A stretch of 64,000 nt of DNA from Inia geoffrensis (Eukaryota; Chordata; Mammalia; Artiodactyla; Iniidae): the NCBI GenBank assembly GCA_036417435.1, contig CM070917.1, forward strand, positions 57,758,436 to 57,822,435, given 5' to 3'. Below the pieces are notes generated by a model. It had not been told where the DNA came from. It worked only from the letters and a program-made list of their open reading frames with translations, and did no database searches. Both the position numbers and the translations under genes were made by a program. Below, piece by piece: positions 22,850 through 34,556 of the stretch (positions within the stretch are counted from its first letter, which is position 1; every line of letters starts with the position of its first letter).

Positions 22850-25180
22850 ATTAGGCAAGGAAATGAACTAAAAGACATCCAGTTTGGGAAGAAGTAAAAC
22901 TGTCTCTATTTGCACGTGATATGATCTCGCATATAGAAAATCCTAAGGGTTGCACTAAAAACCTACTAGAACTAATACACAAGTTCAGCATGGTTGCAGG
23001 ATACAAGATTGACATACAAAAATCAATTTTATTTTTATACACTTGCAGTGAATAATCTGAAATTGAAATTAAGAAAAAAACTCCATTTACAATAGCATCA
23101 AAAAGAAGAAAATACTTAACAATGAAGTTAACAAAAGAAGTATAAAACTTACACTCTGAAAACTACAAAACGTTGAAAGGAATTCATGAATAAATGAAAA
23201 GACACTTGTGTTCATGGATCATAGACTTAATATTGCTATGATGGCAGCACTCCCCAAATTCATCTATGGATCCAACAAAATCCCCATCAAAATCTCACCT
23301 GGCTTCGTTCCAGAGAAATTAACAAGCTGATCCTAAAATTCCTATGGAAATTCAAGGGACCCAGAATAGCAAACACAACCGTGAAAAAGAACGAAGTTAG
23401 AGGATTCACACTTCCTGATTTCAAAACTTACTACAAAGCTACAATAAGGATATAAGGATAGACATATAAATGGGATAGGATTGAGAGTCTGCAAATAAAC
23501 TCTCACATTTGGTCAACTGATATTTGACAAAGGTGCCAAGGATTCAATGGGGGAAATAACTGTCTTTTCAAATGGTACTAGAATGATTGGAAAAGAATTA
23601 ATCAGTAAGCTTCCACATTAATGAAAGTTGACCACAGTTATTCCCGAATAAACAGAAACCAACTCTAGCCGCGGAGCAACTAAGCCCACGCGCCACAACT
23701 ACTGAGTCTGCGCTCTAGAGCCTGTGAGCCACAACTACTGAGCCCATGTGCCACACCTACTGAAGCCTATGCACCTAGAGCCCGTGCTCCGCAACGAGAG
23801 AAGCCACCGTGATGACAAGCACGGGTGCTGCAATGAAGACTAGCCCCTGCTCGCAGCAACTAGAGAAAGCCCACGCACAGCAATGAAGACTCAACGCAGC
23901 CAAAAATAAATAAATGCAAAATAAATTTATTTAAAAAAAAGAAACCAACTCTAAAAAAAAAAAGAAACCAACTCTTAAAAAAAAAAATCCACGTGCAAAA
24001 CAATGAAGTTGGACCACCAACCTAACATCATATAGAAAATTTAACTCGAAATGGATGAAAGACCTAAATGTAAGCGCTAAACTATAAAGCTCTTAAAAAA
24101 GCCCCATAGAAATAAATCTTCATGACCTTGGATTAGGTAATGGTATCTTAGATATGACACCAAAAGCACAAGCAACAAAAAATAAACTGGACTTCATCAA
24201 AATTAAAGAACACTTGTGTTTCAAAGGAAATTATTAAAAATGTGAAAGGACCAACCCACAGAATGGGAGAAAATTTTTGCAAATCTTATATTTGATCAGA
24301 GTCTAATATCAAGGATACATAAAGAAGTCTTGCAACTCAGTAATAAAAAGACAACCCAATTAAAATGAGTAAAAGATCTAAACAGATATTTCTCCCAAGA
24401 AGATGTACAAATGGCCACTAAGCAGAAGAAAAGATGCTCACCATCATTAGTCATTAGGAAAATGCAAATCAAAACCACAATGAGATAACACTTAACTCCT
24501 ACTAGGATGGCTATAATGAAAAAGATATGAAATAGCTAGTGCTGGGCAGGCTGTGGACAAAGTGGAGCCCTCACACCTGCTTCTGGGGATGAAAGATGGT
24601 GCAGCCATTGAGGAAAACATGCAGCACTTCCTCCAATGGCCAAACGTTAAGAGTCACTGCATGACCCAGAGTGGAATTCACTCTGGGTTTATACCCAAGA
24701 GAAATGAAAACTTGTCTACACAAAAACGTGTACAGAAAGGAGCATTATTCATAAAAGTGAATAAGTGGAAAAAACGCAAATGTCCATCAGGTGATGAACA
24801 GATAAAATGTGGTCCATCTACACAATGGAACATTATTCAACCATAAAAAGGAATGAAGTACTGATACACACTCCAACATGGGTAAACCTCAAAAACATCA
24901 CACTAAGTAAAAGAGGCCAGACACTAAAGGTCATTCATCGTGTCTCCATGTGTATGAATGTCCAGAATGGGCAAATCCATAGAGACAGAAAGCAGACTAG
25001 TGGCTGCCAGGGACTGTGGGGAGGGGAGATGAGGGCACTAGTGAGAGGGTACAGGGTTTCCTTAGGGATGATGGAACTGTTCTAAAATTGATTGTGGTGA
25101 CGGTTGCACAACTCTGAGAACATAATAAAAATGACTGAACTGCACAATCAATGAAGCTTTTTACCAAAACACCCACAAAA
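22850..25180 (+). mobile_element. Older L1, plus strand, interrupted by a SINE
   Basis: A second L1 3' half, more diverged than the 19-21.4 kb copy. It contains a degenerate RT motif (LFARDMIS in place of LFADDMI, near 22908-22931), then ORF2 remains (caaatggccactaagcagaa near 24409), then a 3' end with ggaactgttctaaaattgat near 25073. Many stops and frameshifts are present. A 5'-truncated CHR SINE sits at 23667-23939. Confidence 0.75.
23667..23939 (+). mobile_element. 5'-truncated CHR-1-like SINE with triplicated flank
   Basis: The tRNA-like head is missing. The body starts gccgcggagcaactaagccc and runs through ctagagaaagcccacgcaca to an AAATAAA-rich tail. The flanking 13-mer agaaaccaactct occurs at 23654-23666, 23940-23952 and again at 23963-23975 after a further A run, one copy more than a normal target duplication. 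Confidence 0.85.
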
Positions 25181-27955
25181 ACGAAGTGAAGATCACTCTT
25201 CAGGTGTCAGAGCGCCGCCAAGCACCTTGCATCCACAGTTCAGCTTCCACGGTCCTCATTCCCTGTGCTCTTACTTTTTTGAGTTCGTTTCAGAACTTTT
25301 GCTTCTTAAGGAAGGGTTACTTACTCCATAAGCCAGATCAGAGGCCGGTGTCGCTCATGACCCTTAAATGCCTTCCCTACACTAGCCTGTGCCTGCCTCA
25401 GGAAAGAACACACCTTCCTTCCTTCCAAGACCAGTCCTCAGACTCCTCAGAACAAGATCACAAGTAGCGAGAGCAGCCCTGGAGGACGCCACAGCCCCCA
25501 GCCTGAGATCTGGTCCTCGGGGAGGGCAGGGCACCACGGACGAGATGGGGTTGTGTGCAGGGTCACTCAGGAAAGCTGGGCAGAGAGGGGGCAGATGACT
25601 AAGGAAGAAACATCTGGAGTGTTCCCATTTTCTCACTGAGATCCCCAGACACAGGGCTGCAAGGATGCTAGGGATCGTTGAAAGGGTGAAGCACATGCCA
25701 AGGTGGCAGCTGTCTTGGCCAAAGGGTGCAGGTGTCCACTGGGAAGGCCCCAGGCTGGGTGTCTTGGCTCACGCAGTCAAGGCTCTGACTGGGGCCATGA
25801 GGCCAGTTCCCCCCGGGCCCAGCTCCACCTGCTGACCTGCCGCCCCCACCCCAGTGGCCGAGCACCAGCAGAGATGCAAGGGGTGGTGGGGTCTCCTGCT
25901 GAGTTTGGGGATGTGGCCAGTGACCTGGCTCTGGGCCTCTCCTGGGAAGGCAAAGCTCCCGTGTTGTCATGACAACGCCCCACCTGACATCACCAAGTTC
26001 TCCCCATGGGCAGGTGGAGGTAACCGGGAGACCCCATGGGGCAGCAGTGGGTAGGGGGGAGGGCAAACACCTCCCCAGGGCAGGGCACACAGTGCAACCA
26101 GGACACGGCACCCACCCTGTCTGGGCACCTCCCATTCTGTCTCCCCTACCCTGTCCCAGTAGTACCCCCACCCAATCCTGGGTGCCCTCTTCCCCCAACT
26201 CCCCATCCCCTGCTTTTCTACTTTCCACGCTGCCTGTACCACAAATGTGCCTCCAGCCAAACGGTCCTGGTCCCTGGGTCCTTTTCTCTACTGTCCCCGT
26301 CTATCCCTTCTGGATGTCAGGCTTGCCAGTTTCCCAGGAAGTCCTCTCTGTGGTCAGATGGCCCCCATGGCTCCCCCTTACGCCCCTCCCACCCACCAGG
26401 CACGGCTGCTACCAGGCCCTCTGCAGGCGGCTCACTTTTGCCTCTCCTTTTCCTCTAAGCCCCCCACCAGGCCCCCACTGATCTTGGGCAGGATGCCAGC
26501 TCTGCTCCCAGATTTTGTACTTAACTGTGACTGGTTTGTGATCGTCATGAGTTCTATGCCCCCCAGATTAGGAGGTCAGGTCAGGCTCACACAGCTGGTA
26601 GTTTAAGACAAGGGCTCAGCGCTGGGCATGAAGATGTGAGTCTCATCCTGGCTGCATGGGCTCCCCCTGCCCCAACACACACACAGGGGGCCTATGAGCC
26701 AGGGGACCTCCAAGGCCGGAGCCCCGGAGTCAGTTCTAGGTCAGCTGGGTTTCAGAGTACGGCCTCCCTAGGTCCAGGGATGAACTTTTACAAAGAAAAA
26801 GGCATGTTGGTTGGTACGTGAAGTCTCACTTGTTGACGGCGAGAGGATGAGGCTCCCCTCCCCAACTCTTGGGTTGTTCCACACAAGGGTACCCCTTGCC
26901 CAGGTCAGGAGGAGGCTGGTCATGACCTTCCCGTCCTGGGAACGGGTGTATCCCAGGGAGCTGGGCCACACACACAACTATGGGCAGGTTCTCCAAGTGC
27001 TCACCAGGGCCGGGGGTTGGTGCCCCACAGCCCACCACACAGCTCCCAGTGGTGAAACCGTTTAAGAGACGAGGCAGGGCACTGCCATGGGCAGCCTCCC
27101 AGGCCGCCCCAAGCTCTGGGTCCTGGGAGGCAGAGGGAAAGGGGAGGTGTCCACCCTGCTTGTGGGCTCTGGAGAGGCTGCCCCTCCCCTCCCCCCGGCC
27201 TGGGATACACTGCTGCAGAGGGACGGGTCACTCACAGGCAGGAGAGGCAGGACCTCCTTCCCCTCCTCAATCAGAACTGCCCCTAGGACTGGGGTGGGGC
27301 CCAGCAGCCAGAGTGGCGCTGGAAAGGTCGGCTTCTGGCAAACCAAATCAGCTGGCACAGAGCCCCCTCCTGGCTGAGGTGTGCATGCACCTGGGAAGGG
27401 TGCTTTCACACAAAGCGAGACTGTCCGCTGAAAGCCTGGGTTTCTAGATCCTCTTGAAGAACTCCAGACCTGGCAAATTGGCCACATCCCACTATACCCT
27501 CTGGGTGGAGGGTGTGGAGGCCCCCCTCAGGTGGGACACCCACTTGTCTGTCCTTGCTGTTGCCTGCTCGCTCCCTGGGGCATCTGGCTTCCTACCTAGA
27601 TGTCAGAACTCCAAACCAGACCCCCACACCCCAGAGGCACCAAACCGCCCTCCCAGCCGCCAGCCACGGGGGTCACACAAAACCCCCTGAAAGATGAGAA
27701 ACCACCAGCACCCCTTCTAAGGGAGGTGGGGCCAGAGTACCGCCCTGCACCTTGCTGCGGGCAGGTGCCCACAGGTGACTGCCTTCCACCCACAGCCAGG
27801 CAGGGCTAGAACCTCACTGGCTCCTGAGGCCCTAGCCCCTGTGTGGCACTGACCAGCCAGGTGCCAAGTGCCCCGGGAGGGTCAAGGGACTGTGTTCCAG
27901 GGACCTGAGGGAGGAACCACACCAACCCACCCTTCCACGGACCCCAGTCCACAAG
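25181..27955. other. Intergenic, no gene seen
   Basis: C/G-rich unique sequence downstream of CHMP6. Open frames are numerous but overlap on both strands, and none matches a known family or has a convincing splice structure. Confidence 0.5.
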
Positions 27956-27959
27956 GCAG

Positions 27960-28829
27960 CAGGCTGTGTGGGTGTCAACTTTAATATGGGGCTGGCCTGT
28001 CTGGGGGGCTAAGAGGGTCTCCTTTGTCTTCTTGTTGGGAGTGAAATCTCAGGGAGATTGTCTAATTCCAAAACGAACCGTGAACTAGGGAAGTCATTTC
28101 CATCCTTCCCAGTCTCCACTTGGCTGCTAACAGCTCGAAGCTGGCAGCTTGGGGACCCGCAGCCACACCGGCCGGCTATCCTGGAATGTCCGTCAGCAGG
28201 ACTGGGCCTCTATACGGCCCCAGGAGTGATGGGGTGGGCAGACCTCCTAGAGCCATCAAAATCCAGCAGGGACGCAGCCCTCCTGGTCCACCACCCACAA
28301 ACGCCGACATGGAAGCAGAGAGGTTACCACCCCCAAGTCTACGTGGAAACTGGACACGTCCGGGAGCCAGGCCAAGGGAGGGCCCCCTTAACCAAAGCCC
28401 TGCCAGCTAATGGGAGCAGCAGGAAGAAGGGAAAGGGAAGGGTGGGGAGGCCACGTCTGATGTGCCTTCCACAGAAGACAGGGTGGCGGAGACACTGGCC
28501 CGTGGAGCCGTGCGACCCGGGACGGGAGATGTGACCAGCACCAGGAGCATTGGGCCTGGCCGTGGCCCATGGGAACCACAGCTGCAGAAGCTGCGTTTGG
28601 CTGGAGAGTTTGAATGTTGCCATTTAATCCAGAAACGAGAGCAAGACAGCAGCGCCAGGGAAACGCTCCGTAGTCATCCTGATCAGGAGCCCTGTGTGTG
28701 CTGTGCTGCTCCGTCAGCTCCCGGCCCACCTGGCCCGGCGCCAGCCTCCTGGGAGCCTGGCCAGGGCCGGACACGCACCCAAACTCTGTGGGCCCCAGTC
28801 CTCTGGAATCCCCGTGAGTCCCACACAAG
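27960..28829 (-). other. CHMP6: CHMP6 3' UTR
   Basis: Runs about 0.87 kb from the CHMP6 stop codon to the first good polyadenylation signal on the minus strand (ATTAAA, complement of 27980-27985), with cleavage expected about 10-25 nt beyond. No intron or repeat was recognised in it. Confidence 0.65.
27980..27985 (-). terminator. CHMP6: CHMP6 polyadenylation signal (ATTAAA)
   Basis: ATTAAA on the minus strand, followed by a G/T-containing stretch (gttgacacc, then tgctgccttgtgg). It is the common single-base variant of AATAAA and is the first signal seen downstream of the stop codon. Confidence 0.6.
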
Positions 28830-28885
28830 TTACGAGGCTGCCACCACTTCCGCCTGTCGGGGCCTGGCCTTGACGGGGACTTTCT
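28830..28885 (-). CDS. CHMP6: CHMP6 coding exon 8 with stop
   Basis: Acceptor tttcctccacag. Completes Glu (G|AG), then KVPVKARPRQAEVVAAS and TAA at 28832-28830. Matches the family's conserved tail with small changes (EKV for ENV, EVV for ELV as recalled for human). Too short to stand out as an open frame; found by extending the splice chain. Confidence 0.94.
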
Positions 28886-31800
28886 CTGTGGAGGAAACAT
28901 AGAGATGTCTGTCGCATACAGAAGACCCCAGAGGCGGGAACTTCCCGAAAAGGACAAGAGGCAGCAAGGAGCCAGGTCAGGGCTTTGTGCTCTGGGAAGA
29001 ACAGGCACAGCTCTGAGAAAGGCGAGTTACACACAGAAGCCGGGAGGGATGACAAACAGCAGGCACTGGGCACAAGCACTCAGGACAGCACAGCAGACGG
29101 GCGTGCACCCCTACCCACGGACCCCAGAAAGGAGGTCAAGAAGCAGCAAGGGAGCAGAAAGAACTGAGGAGGAATCACGAAAGACGAGTCCAGGCGGACA
29201 GAGAATTTCTGAAGGCGTGTTAAGCGATGCCGCGGGGAAGGTCGTCCCAGTGATGTTTAGTGGACGACTGGTCCTGGGTTGGACCCAGAAGAGCCTGCAC
29301 GGCTAAACTAGCCCTTTCCCGACTCTAACTTTGGGATTCGCCTCTCTGAACGGGGTTTGGCTCTTACAAGGTTACCGAAACTGCTCAGAAGCCTGGGCTC
29401 AACCCCAGGGCGAGGCCCGCACTCCGCCTGAGCTGCTGCCAGCAAACACGCCCGCCAAGCAGGGGGGTTGGGGCCCGACCCTCACCAAGCAGAAGGGCAG
29501 GGCCCAGAGGCCAGGATATTTTGCTTTGCTCTAGAACGCACGGTTCTCCAAAGGACATAACGAGGAGGGTACCTGGGATCTTTTCAGGAAGGGGCTCTGA
29601 AGGAACCTCTGGCAGCTCTATCTGTTCCTGCAAGAAACAGAGGATAAAGGCTGTGAGATACAATCACCTTGTCCTTCTCCTGGAGAGAACAGCGTCCTGT
29701 TCACTTAGCCGCTCTCAGCGGGATTTAAATAGGACACAAATCCTCCAGCACACAAACCCAGGGTGCATCCTCCCTGGCTTCTGGTATCTCTGCAACTCAT
29801 ATCACCGGGGGCACAGTGACCACAAAAGGTGGCTGCTTCCAACGGCCCAGAGCCTGAGGGACTCCCAACCCAAAGTTCCATTCTGAGTCTGAGACAAGGG
29901 CTTTGAAACAGGCACCAGTGCAGGTCAGGGGCCCCAGTGGCACCTCTGCCTCAGGTGGTGGTACCTGGGTGTACCTGTTGTTCCAGCGAGTGCTGGTCTA
30001 CCTCTCGGGCCTTGGGAGGAAGTAAATCAGCAGGCAGGTGCACACAGGGCCCCCAGGCAGCGAGCAGCAGTGCTAAGGACCTGCTTGCCTGGCCTGGCCT
30101 ATGGCTGGGGGGTGGCAGGCTGGTGGGCACGGTGTGAACTCGGCTTGCTTAGGCAGGGGCCCACAGAGATGGAGACGCCCTCCATCAGGGAGCAAACACA
30201 GACTCAGGGCCTGAAGTGATGGTCGGCTGGTTAGAGGCCTCTGGGCCAACACATGGAGGCCCTGTGTGTGACAGCGAGTGACCGGCCACAAGAGGGAAAA
30301 AGCCCCCATTTGATCTAAAACCCACACACTGCCCACTGGGGAAGAAAGGGCTGAGGGAGCTAGGAGGGTCGGCACTCCGCTTTGTCCTGGCACCTGGTTC
30401 ACTCTGAGGCCTGCAACACCTGGGTGGACAACCTGCAAAATGTTCTTTCCAGGCCAGTCCTGCCCTGTAGTCAGCCAGGTGGATGGGGAGAAGGGACCTC
30501 AGTTTAGCGCAAATGCCAGTTGTTTTAGGGAAGAAAACCAGCTGCAGAACCAGGGCTGTGTGCTCAAGTGAAACCTGACACAGTCGCTCACCGAGGCCAG
30601 TGAGCAGAGTCCTCCTGGGGGGGGGGGTCCCTACACCTGGGCCTGTGTCAGTGCCGGGGGTCCTGTTACCTGAGTGATTGCGTCCAGCTCCTCCAGGATG
30701 GCATCTTCGTCCTCCTGAGTGAAGCTTCCTGCCAACAGCTCATCTATTTGCTGCAAAAGGAGGAGCAGAGGTGAGGAGCATGGCTGGGCTGAGGTGGGGG
30801 AAAGGTGGGCCCTCATGCAGGAAGGAGAGAGCCCCAGCTTAAGGCTCCTCTCACTCGAAAGAAGGAAGGCAGCCCCCACGTGGTGCGGGAAGGCCTGGCC
30901 CTCGAGGGTGGCGCAGGACATTCAGCGAGTTGGCCACAGTCCTCGCTGGCTGCCAGATGGCGGGCCCCGTGGTGCGGCAACACCTACCCGCTGGTACTCC
31001 ACAGCCTCCTGTGTCTCGTCCAGTATCCGCTCCACCTCTTCTATGGACATCACCTGATCGGTTACAAGTTTTTGAGTCTTGTCAGTGAAGCACGTAACAG
31101 AAGCCCCTACACGAAGGCCACCTGCATTGGCAGGGCGCACGGCCTCGCCCCTCTGTTCCTGTTTAAATGAAGCCACGCCAAGCGGGATATGACACATCTT
31201 TGGTTATTTCTGTCCCAGGCAGGGCCCGTCCACAGAGGCATGGAGCTGTCAGACAGTCTTTTCAGAAGCCTCAACTGACCTCCTTGGACTCCTGATGGCC
31301 CTTCTGGCACCCAAATCAACCCTAGCGGTAGTCGGAAGTATAAAAAGTTTTCTCTGGCCAGGTGACTTGATTTCTTTTGGGTTCAAAGCGGCACCTTTGC
31401 TTGACTGGTCACCACCACACTGGACAGTCAGAAAGGCAGTGTAACGTCAGCTCTCTGCCCAGCCCCATTGCCATCCACTCATCAGGAATGAGATGGGGTG
31501 GGGGCCGGGGCACGCCATCTCTGTGCCTCACCTCTCCTTTCACCATCCACCTCTGTGCTGTTTCTTGAAATGAAGCTGTGTTCACCTCCTCCGGGAAGTC
31601 CTCCAGGTTAGTTCACCACACCCCTCCCCCACTAAAACCAGACTGTCATTCTAGTCACTTTAGCATCTCTGGGCACGGTACAATTTTTTTTGGTACCACT
31701 AGCCTGTCACCCTCTCCCGTCACCCTCTCCTGGTAGTGACTGGCTTTCCCTCATGCCCGAAGGCCTGCGTGCACGTGTGGCCTCAGGGACTAACCCTCTC

Positions 31801-34399
31801 CTTGTTCCACTGGCTGCCCTTCCTCTCTTTCTCCAGTCCCGCAAGACTTACCTGGTGCATCTTATTCAGACACTCATTTCCAAACTGCAGCCCCTCGATC
31901 ACCTTCATTTCAATCTGGGTGAACTCAATACTCTGGACCTGAGGAATAAACCCGTGTGGTCAGGGGCCCACCTTCTCTGCCGCCTCATGCAGACCCATGG
32001 AAGGGAGTTAGGATCACACTATCACTGACAAAGACTGCTGGGCCTCAGAGCAAACTGTCTCTGTCTTCCTCCTCCTTCTATCCTTTCCCGCTGCCCTGAC
32101 CAACACTTGGGCAGGACTGAGAGGGCCTGGGAGGAACCGCAAAGTAGACTGCTTATAATCAGCAGCTCTGTTAGCAAAAGAGCAGAACTAGAGCTCTGGG
32201 TCCTGAAACTGGATCATTTCGGGAGCCTCCTGCAGATCCCAACACCTCTTCAGTCACTGGGGCAGACTCCCCGCCCACCCCACCACCCATAAGTGGCCTA
32301 GTCCCCCAGCCACGATCCTGCAAGAGCCAACCTGCTGCAGCCCCTTAAGACGGTCAGGCTCCCATCAAAGATTCTCCTCCACCTCCAGGCCTGACCCATT
32401 CCATAGCCTCGGGCTGAGAGGTCCAGGAGAGGAAAATGATAGGTTTCAGTCCTCTGAGGGGACTCTGGTGCCTACACGGTCCATGGCCCACACCCCCCGA
32501 CCCCTACTAGGCCTACCATGGTCTCCAGGCTGGTGATCTGGTTTTCTGTCTTATCCAGGAGCTGCTCCCGGTATCGCTTCTTCTTGAGCAGCAGCTTGGC
32601 CCGTCTGCAGAGGGAACCCGAGCAGTGAGCCAGCAGCCATGGCCAGCAACTGCCCTGGCCTGGCACTGCCCAGCCTCCGGGCCTACCCCACCTCTGCTCT
32701 AGGCCTATGGGGGACAGAGCCCGCCTCCCGAAGACCGGCCCCCAGACCCACTCACTCCTTCCTGCCGTCGCGCAGGAGCTGCCGGGCAACGTCCCGCTCC
32801 CGCTCCAGCTGCTGGCCGATCCTCTTCTGGTACTGCTTCAGCTTATCCCGCTGCTGCTTCAGTTGCTGCCGGGAGAGCAGGCCAAGTGTTGACGCCAAGC
32901 CCCCGCAGGGCACGCTGGACACTCAGTGGGCTACCCAGTGTCCAGGAGAGCCAGTACAGAGGCTGCTGGGGTCACGGAAGGGCCCCCCCACAGGCCAGGC
33001 TGCCCCAGCTGTCACCAGTGGAAGCACATCCTCTGAAACTGAGTTCTCCATGGGGACAAGGTTGCCCCCCAGGGCACGTGGGGCACTATCTGGAGACATC
33101 CCTGGCTGTCACACTAGGGATGCCACTGGCATCTAGGAGGTGGAGGCCAGGGATGCAGCTCAATATCCTACAAATCCCCAAGATCTCCCCCACCCCAGAC
33201 AGAGAGCCAGTCCTAATGTCCTCAGCACTGGGGTGGAAGGCGTGCTCTCACCGCCGTCATGGCGCGGCATCGCCGTCACGGCAGGGCATCGCCATCAGCG
33301 AGGAGTGTGAGCGCTGGTCAGGGAGTGTGGCCAGCACTTCCAAGGTGAAGAGACGACGCAGAAGTCGCTGGTGACAGTCACCCGAGTGCCACCATCCCAG
33401 CCCAGCCATGGCTGGAGACTGGGGCCTTCCCTCCCAGCTTCACTCCTCTGTGGACTTCAGCCATTTGCCATCAGCTCCCCTGCTCTTGTCACTTATCACC
33501 ATACGTGAGTGGACAACAGATGGTGCACTGAGGTGAGGTTCACGTGACCGTGCCAATCACCTAGGACCCCAGTGTCCCCAAAAGGATGCAAGGCCATTTA
33601 CAAGCCTTAGTTTCTCTTTCCCTATTTTAAGCCATTTACATTTCTTCCAAATTTCATCATCTCAGGTAACGCTACGGTGAGCACCTGCAAGCACAAGGCA
33701 CTTCTCAGATAGAAGATTATGTCTTCAGGCTCGGTTATGGGGAGTGAGTTAACTGGGTCAAAGGTGTGCACATCTTTAAAACTCAACATGGTGAGAAATT
33801 AGACCCCAGTGTAGACGTGGTCAGTCTGTCTCAAGCGGCCGCTCCCCAGTTCCCTCCACAGCTCCATTCTCTTTAGAGGCCGTCTGCCCCAGCGCAACCC
33901 ATGGCCGGTGGGTCAGGCTCGGCGACAGCCGCACGTCCTGTTCCTGCTGCCGTGAGAGGCGCCCGCCATCCCACCCCGTAACCAGCCTACCCGCTGACAA
34001 GGTAGAACCAGGAAACAGTGAAACGCGGGCACCGCCTCCCGAGACCCGAGGCACAGCTCAATCGCCGCACTGGGAGCGCCTACACCCGCAGCGACCGGAT
34101 TCGCTCAGACTCGCTGGGAACCAGACCCGGACACGCTCCCCACCGGGAGCCCACCGCTCACCGCCTCAGACGGGCTCCGGGGCTGCGGCCCCGGCGTGGG
34201 GCTGGGCGGCCGGAGGGGCCGAAGCCCGTGGCGAGAGCGGAAACGCAGCCGGTAGCCGCCGTGCCTCGGTTTCCCCGCCCGGCCCAGGTGTCCCCGGCTC
34301 GCGTCCACCCGCCTGCGGGGCCCGGCGTCTTACCAGGATGGCCTTGTCCTGCTCCGTGACCCGGCTCTGTTGCTTCTTACGGCCGAACAGGTTGCCCAT
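28830..34399 (-). CDS. CHMP6: CHMP6, charged multivesicular body protein 6 (complete, 8 exons, 202 aa)
   Basis: ESCRT-III subunit (Vps20 orthologue) that bridges ESCRT-II to the polymerising core subunits on endosomes for cargo sorting and vesicle budding. Exons of 66, 110, 88, 87, 66, 81, 55 and 56 nt join into 609 nt without frame error. The protein begins MGNLFGRKK, with Gly2 as the N-myristoylation site of this family. A basic, coiled-coil N-terminal half (about residues 15-90) is followed by acidic helices (ELLAGSFTQEDEDAILEEL, about 144-162). The Pro-rich ELPEVPSEPLPEKIP (about 170-184) is the MIM2-type motif that binds the VPS4 MIT domain, and the end is QAEVVAAS. Kozak context is good (gcaATGG). 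Length is one more than the human form I recall (201), from an extra Gln near residue 10. All introns are GT-AG. Confidence 0.96.
29573..29627 (-). CDS. CHMP6: CHMP6 coding exon 7 (VPS4-binding MIM)
   Basis: 18 codons plus one base: EQIELPEVPSEPLPEKIP then G of a split Glu codon. The Pro/Leu-rich string is the MIM2 motif that CHMP6 uses to recruit VPS4. Acceptor ttcttgcag, donor gtaccc. Confidence 0.94.
30670..30750 (-). CDS. CHMP6: CHMP6 coding exon 6
   Basis: 27 codons starting QIDELLAGSFTQEDEDAI and ending LEELDAITQ, between the acceptor ccttttgcag and the donor gtaaca, phase 0. Asp replaces the Ser I recall in the human LEELSAITQ. Confidence 0.95.
30988..31053 (-). CDS. CHMP6: CHMP6 coding exon 5
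   Basis: 22 codons, VMSIEEVERILDETQEAV then EYQR, phase 0 at both ends, between the acceptor gatcag and the donor gtaggt. The acidic composition belongs to the regulatory C-terminal half. Confidence 0.95.
31852..31938 (-). CDS. CHMP6: CHMP6 coding exon 4
   Basis: 29 codons, VQSIEFTQIEMKVIEGLQ then FGNECLNKMHQ, between the acceptor ttcctcag and the donor gtaagt, phase 0 at both ends. This part of the ESCRT-III core is nearly identical to the human protein as recalled. Confidence 0.95.
32517..32604 (-). CDS. CHMP6: CHMP6 coding exon 3
   Basis: Completes the split Glu codon and codes RAKLLLKKKRYREQLL, then DKTENQITSLETM, ending in phase 0 before gtaggc. The preceding intron is only 151 bp. Confidence 0.95.
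32756..32865 (-). CDS. CHMP6: CHMP6 coding exon 2
   Basis: Acceptor ctctcccggcag, then QLKQQRDKLKQYQKRI and the heptad-rich helix GQQLERERDVARQLL, ending DGRK plus two bases of the next Glu codon at the donor gtgagt. This is the charged coiled-coil helix 1 of the ESCRT-III fold. Confidence 0.95.
33055..33240 (+). mobile_element. MER5A-like hAT element in CHMP6 intron 1
   Basis: Recognisable order of MER5A blocks: gttgccccccagggcac (33061 on), tctggagacatccctggctg, tgccactggcatctagg, ggccagggatgc, aatatcctacaaat. It is an old non-autonomous hAT-Charlie fossil. The boundaries are approximate. Confidence 0.75.
34334..34399 (-). CDS. CHMP6: CHMP6 coding exon 1
   Basis: Codes residues 1-22, MGNLFGRKKQQSRV then TEQDKAIL, ending in phase 0 at the donor gtaaga. 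It carries the myristoylation signal and a basic stretch that aids membrane binding. Two Gln codons (CAA CAG) stand where I recall a single Gln in human. Confidence 0.95.
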
Positions 34400-34412
34400 T
34401 GCGGCCGGCGCT

Positions 34413-34482
34413 GCCCGGCCCGCGCTGCCCGGCCCGCGCTGCCCGGCCCGCGCTGCCCGGCCCGCGCTGCCCGGCCCGCGCC
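34413..34482 (-). repeat. CHMP6: 14-bp GC minisatellite, 5 copies, in the CHMP6 leader
   Basis: On the plus strand the unit gcccggcccgcgct repeats head to tail at 34413, 34427, 34441, 34455 and 34469, the last with one final-base change. It ends 13 bp upstream of the ATG. Entirely G/C, so the mRNA leader would be strongly structured if transcription starts upstream of it. Perfect copies suggest recent expansion or ongoing length change. Confidence 0.93.
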
Positions 34483-34537
34483 CCGCCGCCCAGCCCGGTC
34501 GGCTCCGCACGTCGCGGCCACCGTAGTTCGGACCCAA

Positions 34538-34556
34538 CCCCCCCCCCCCCCCCCCC
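34538..34556 (-). repeat. Poly-C/poly-G tract (19 nt)
   Basis: Nineteen consecutive C on the plus strand, that is G19 on the CHMP6 sense strand, in the promoter island. Exact length may be affected by sequencing error. Confidence 0.9.

Noticed and set aside
28388..29008. 206-codon minus-strand open frame over CHMP6 exon 8
   Set aside because: Only 56 nt of it is the real exon, and the splice chain uses a different frame; the rest is 3' UTR and intron.
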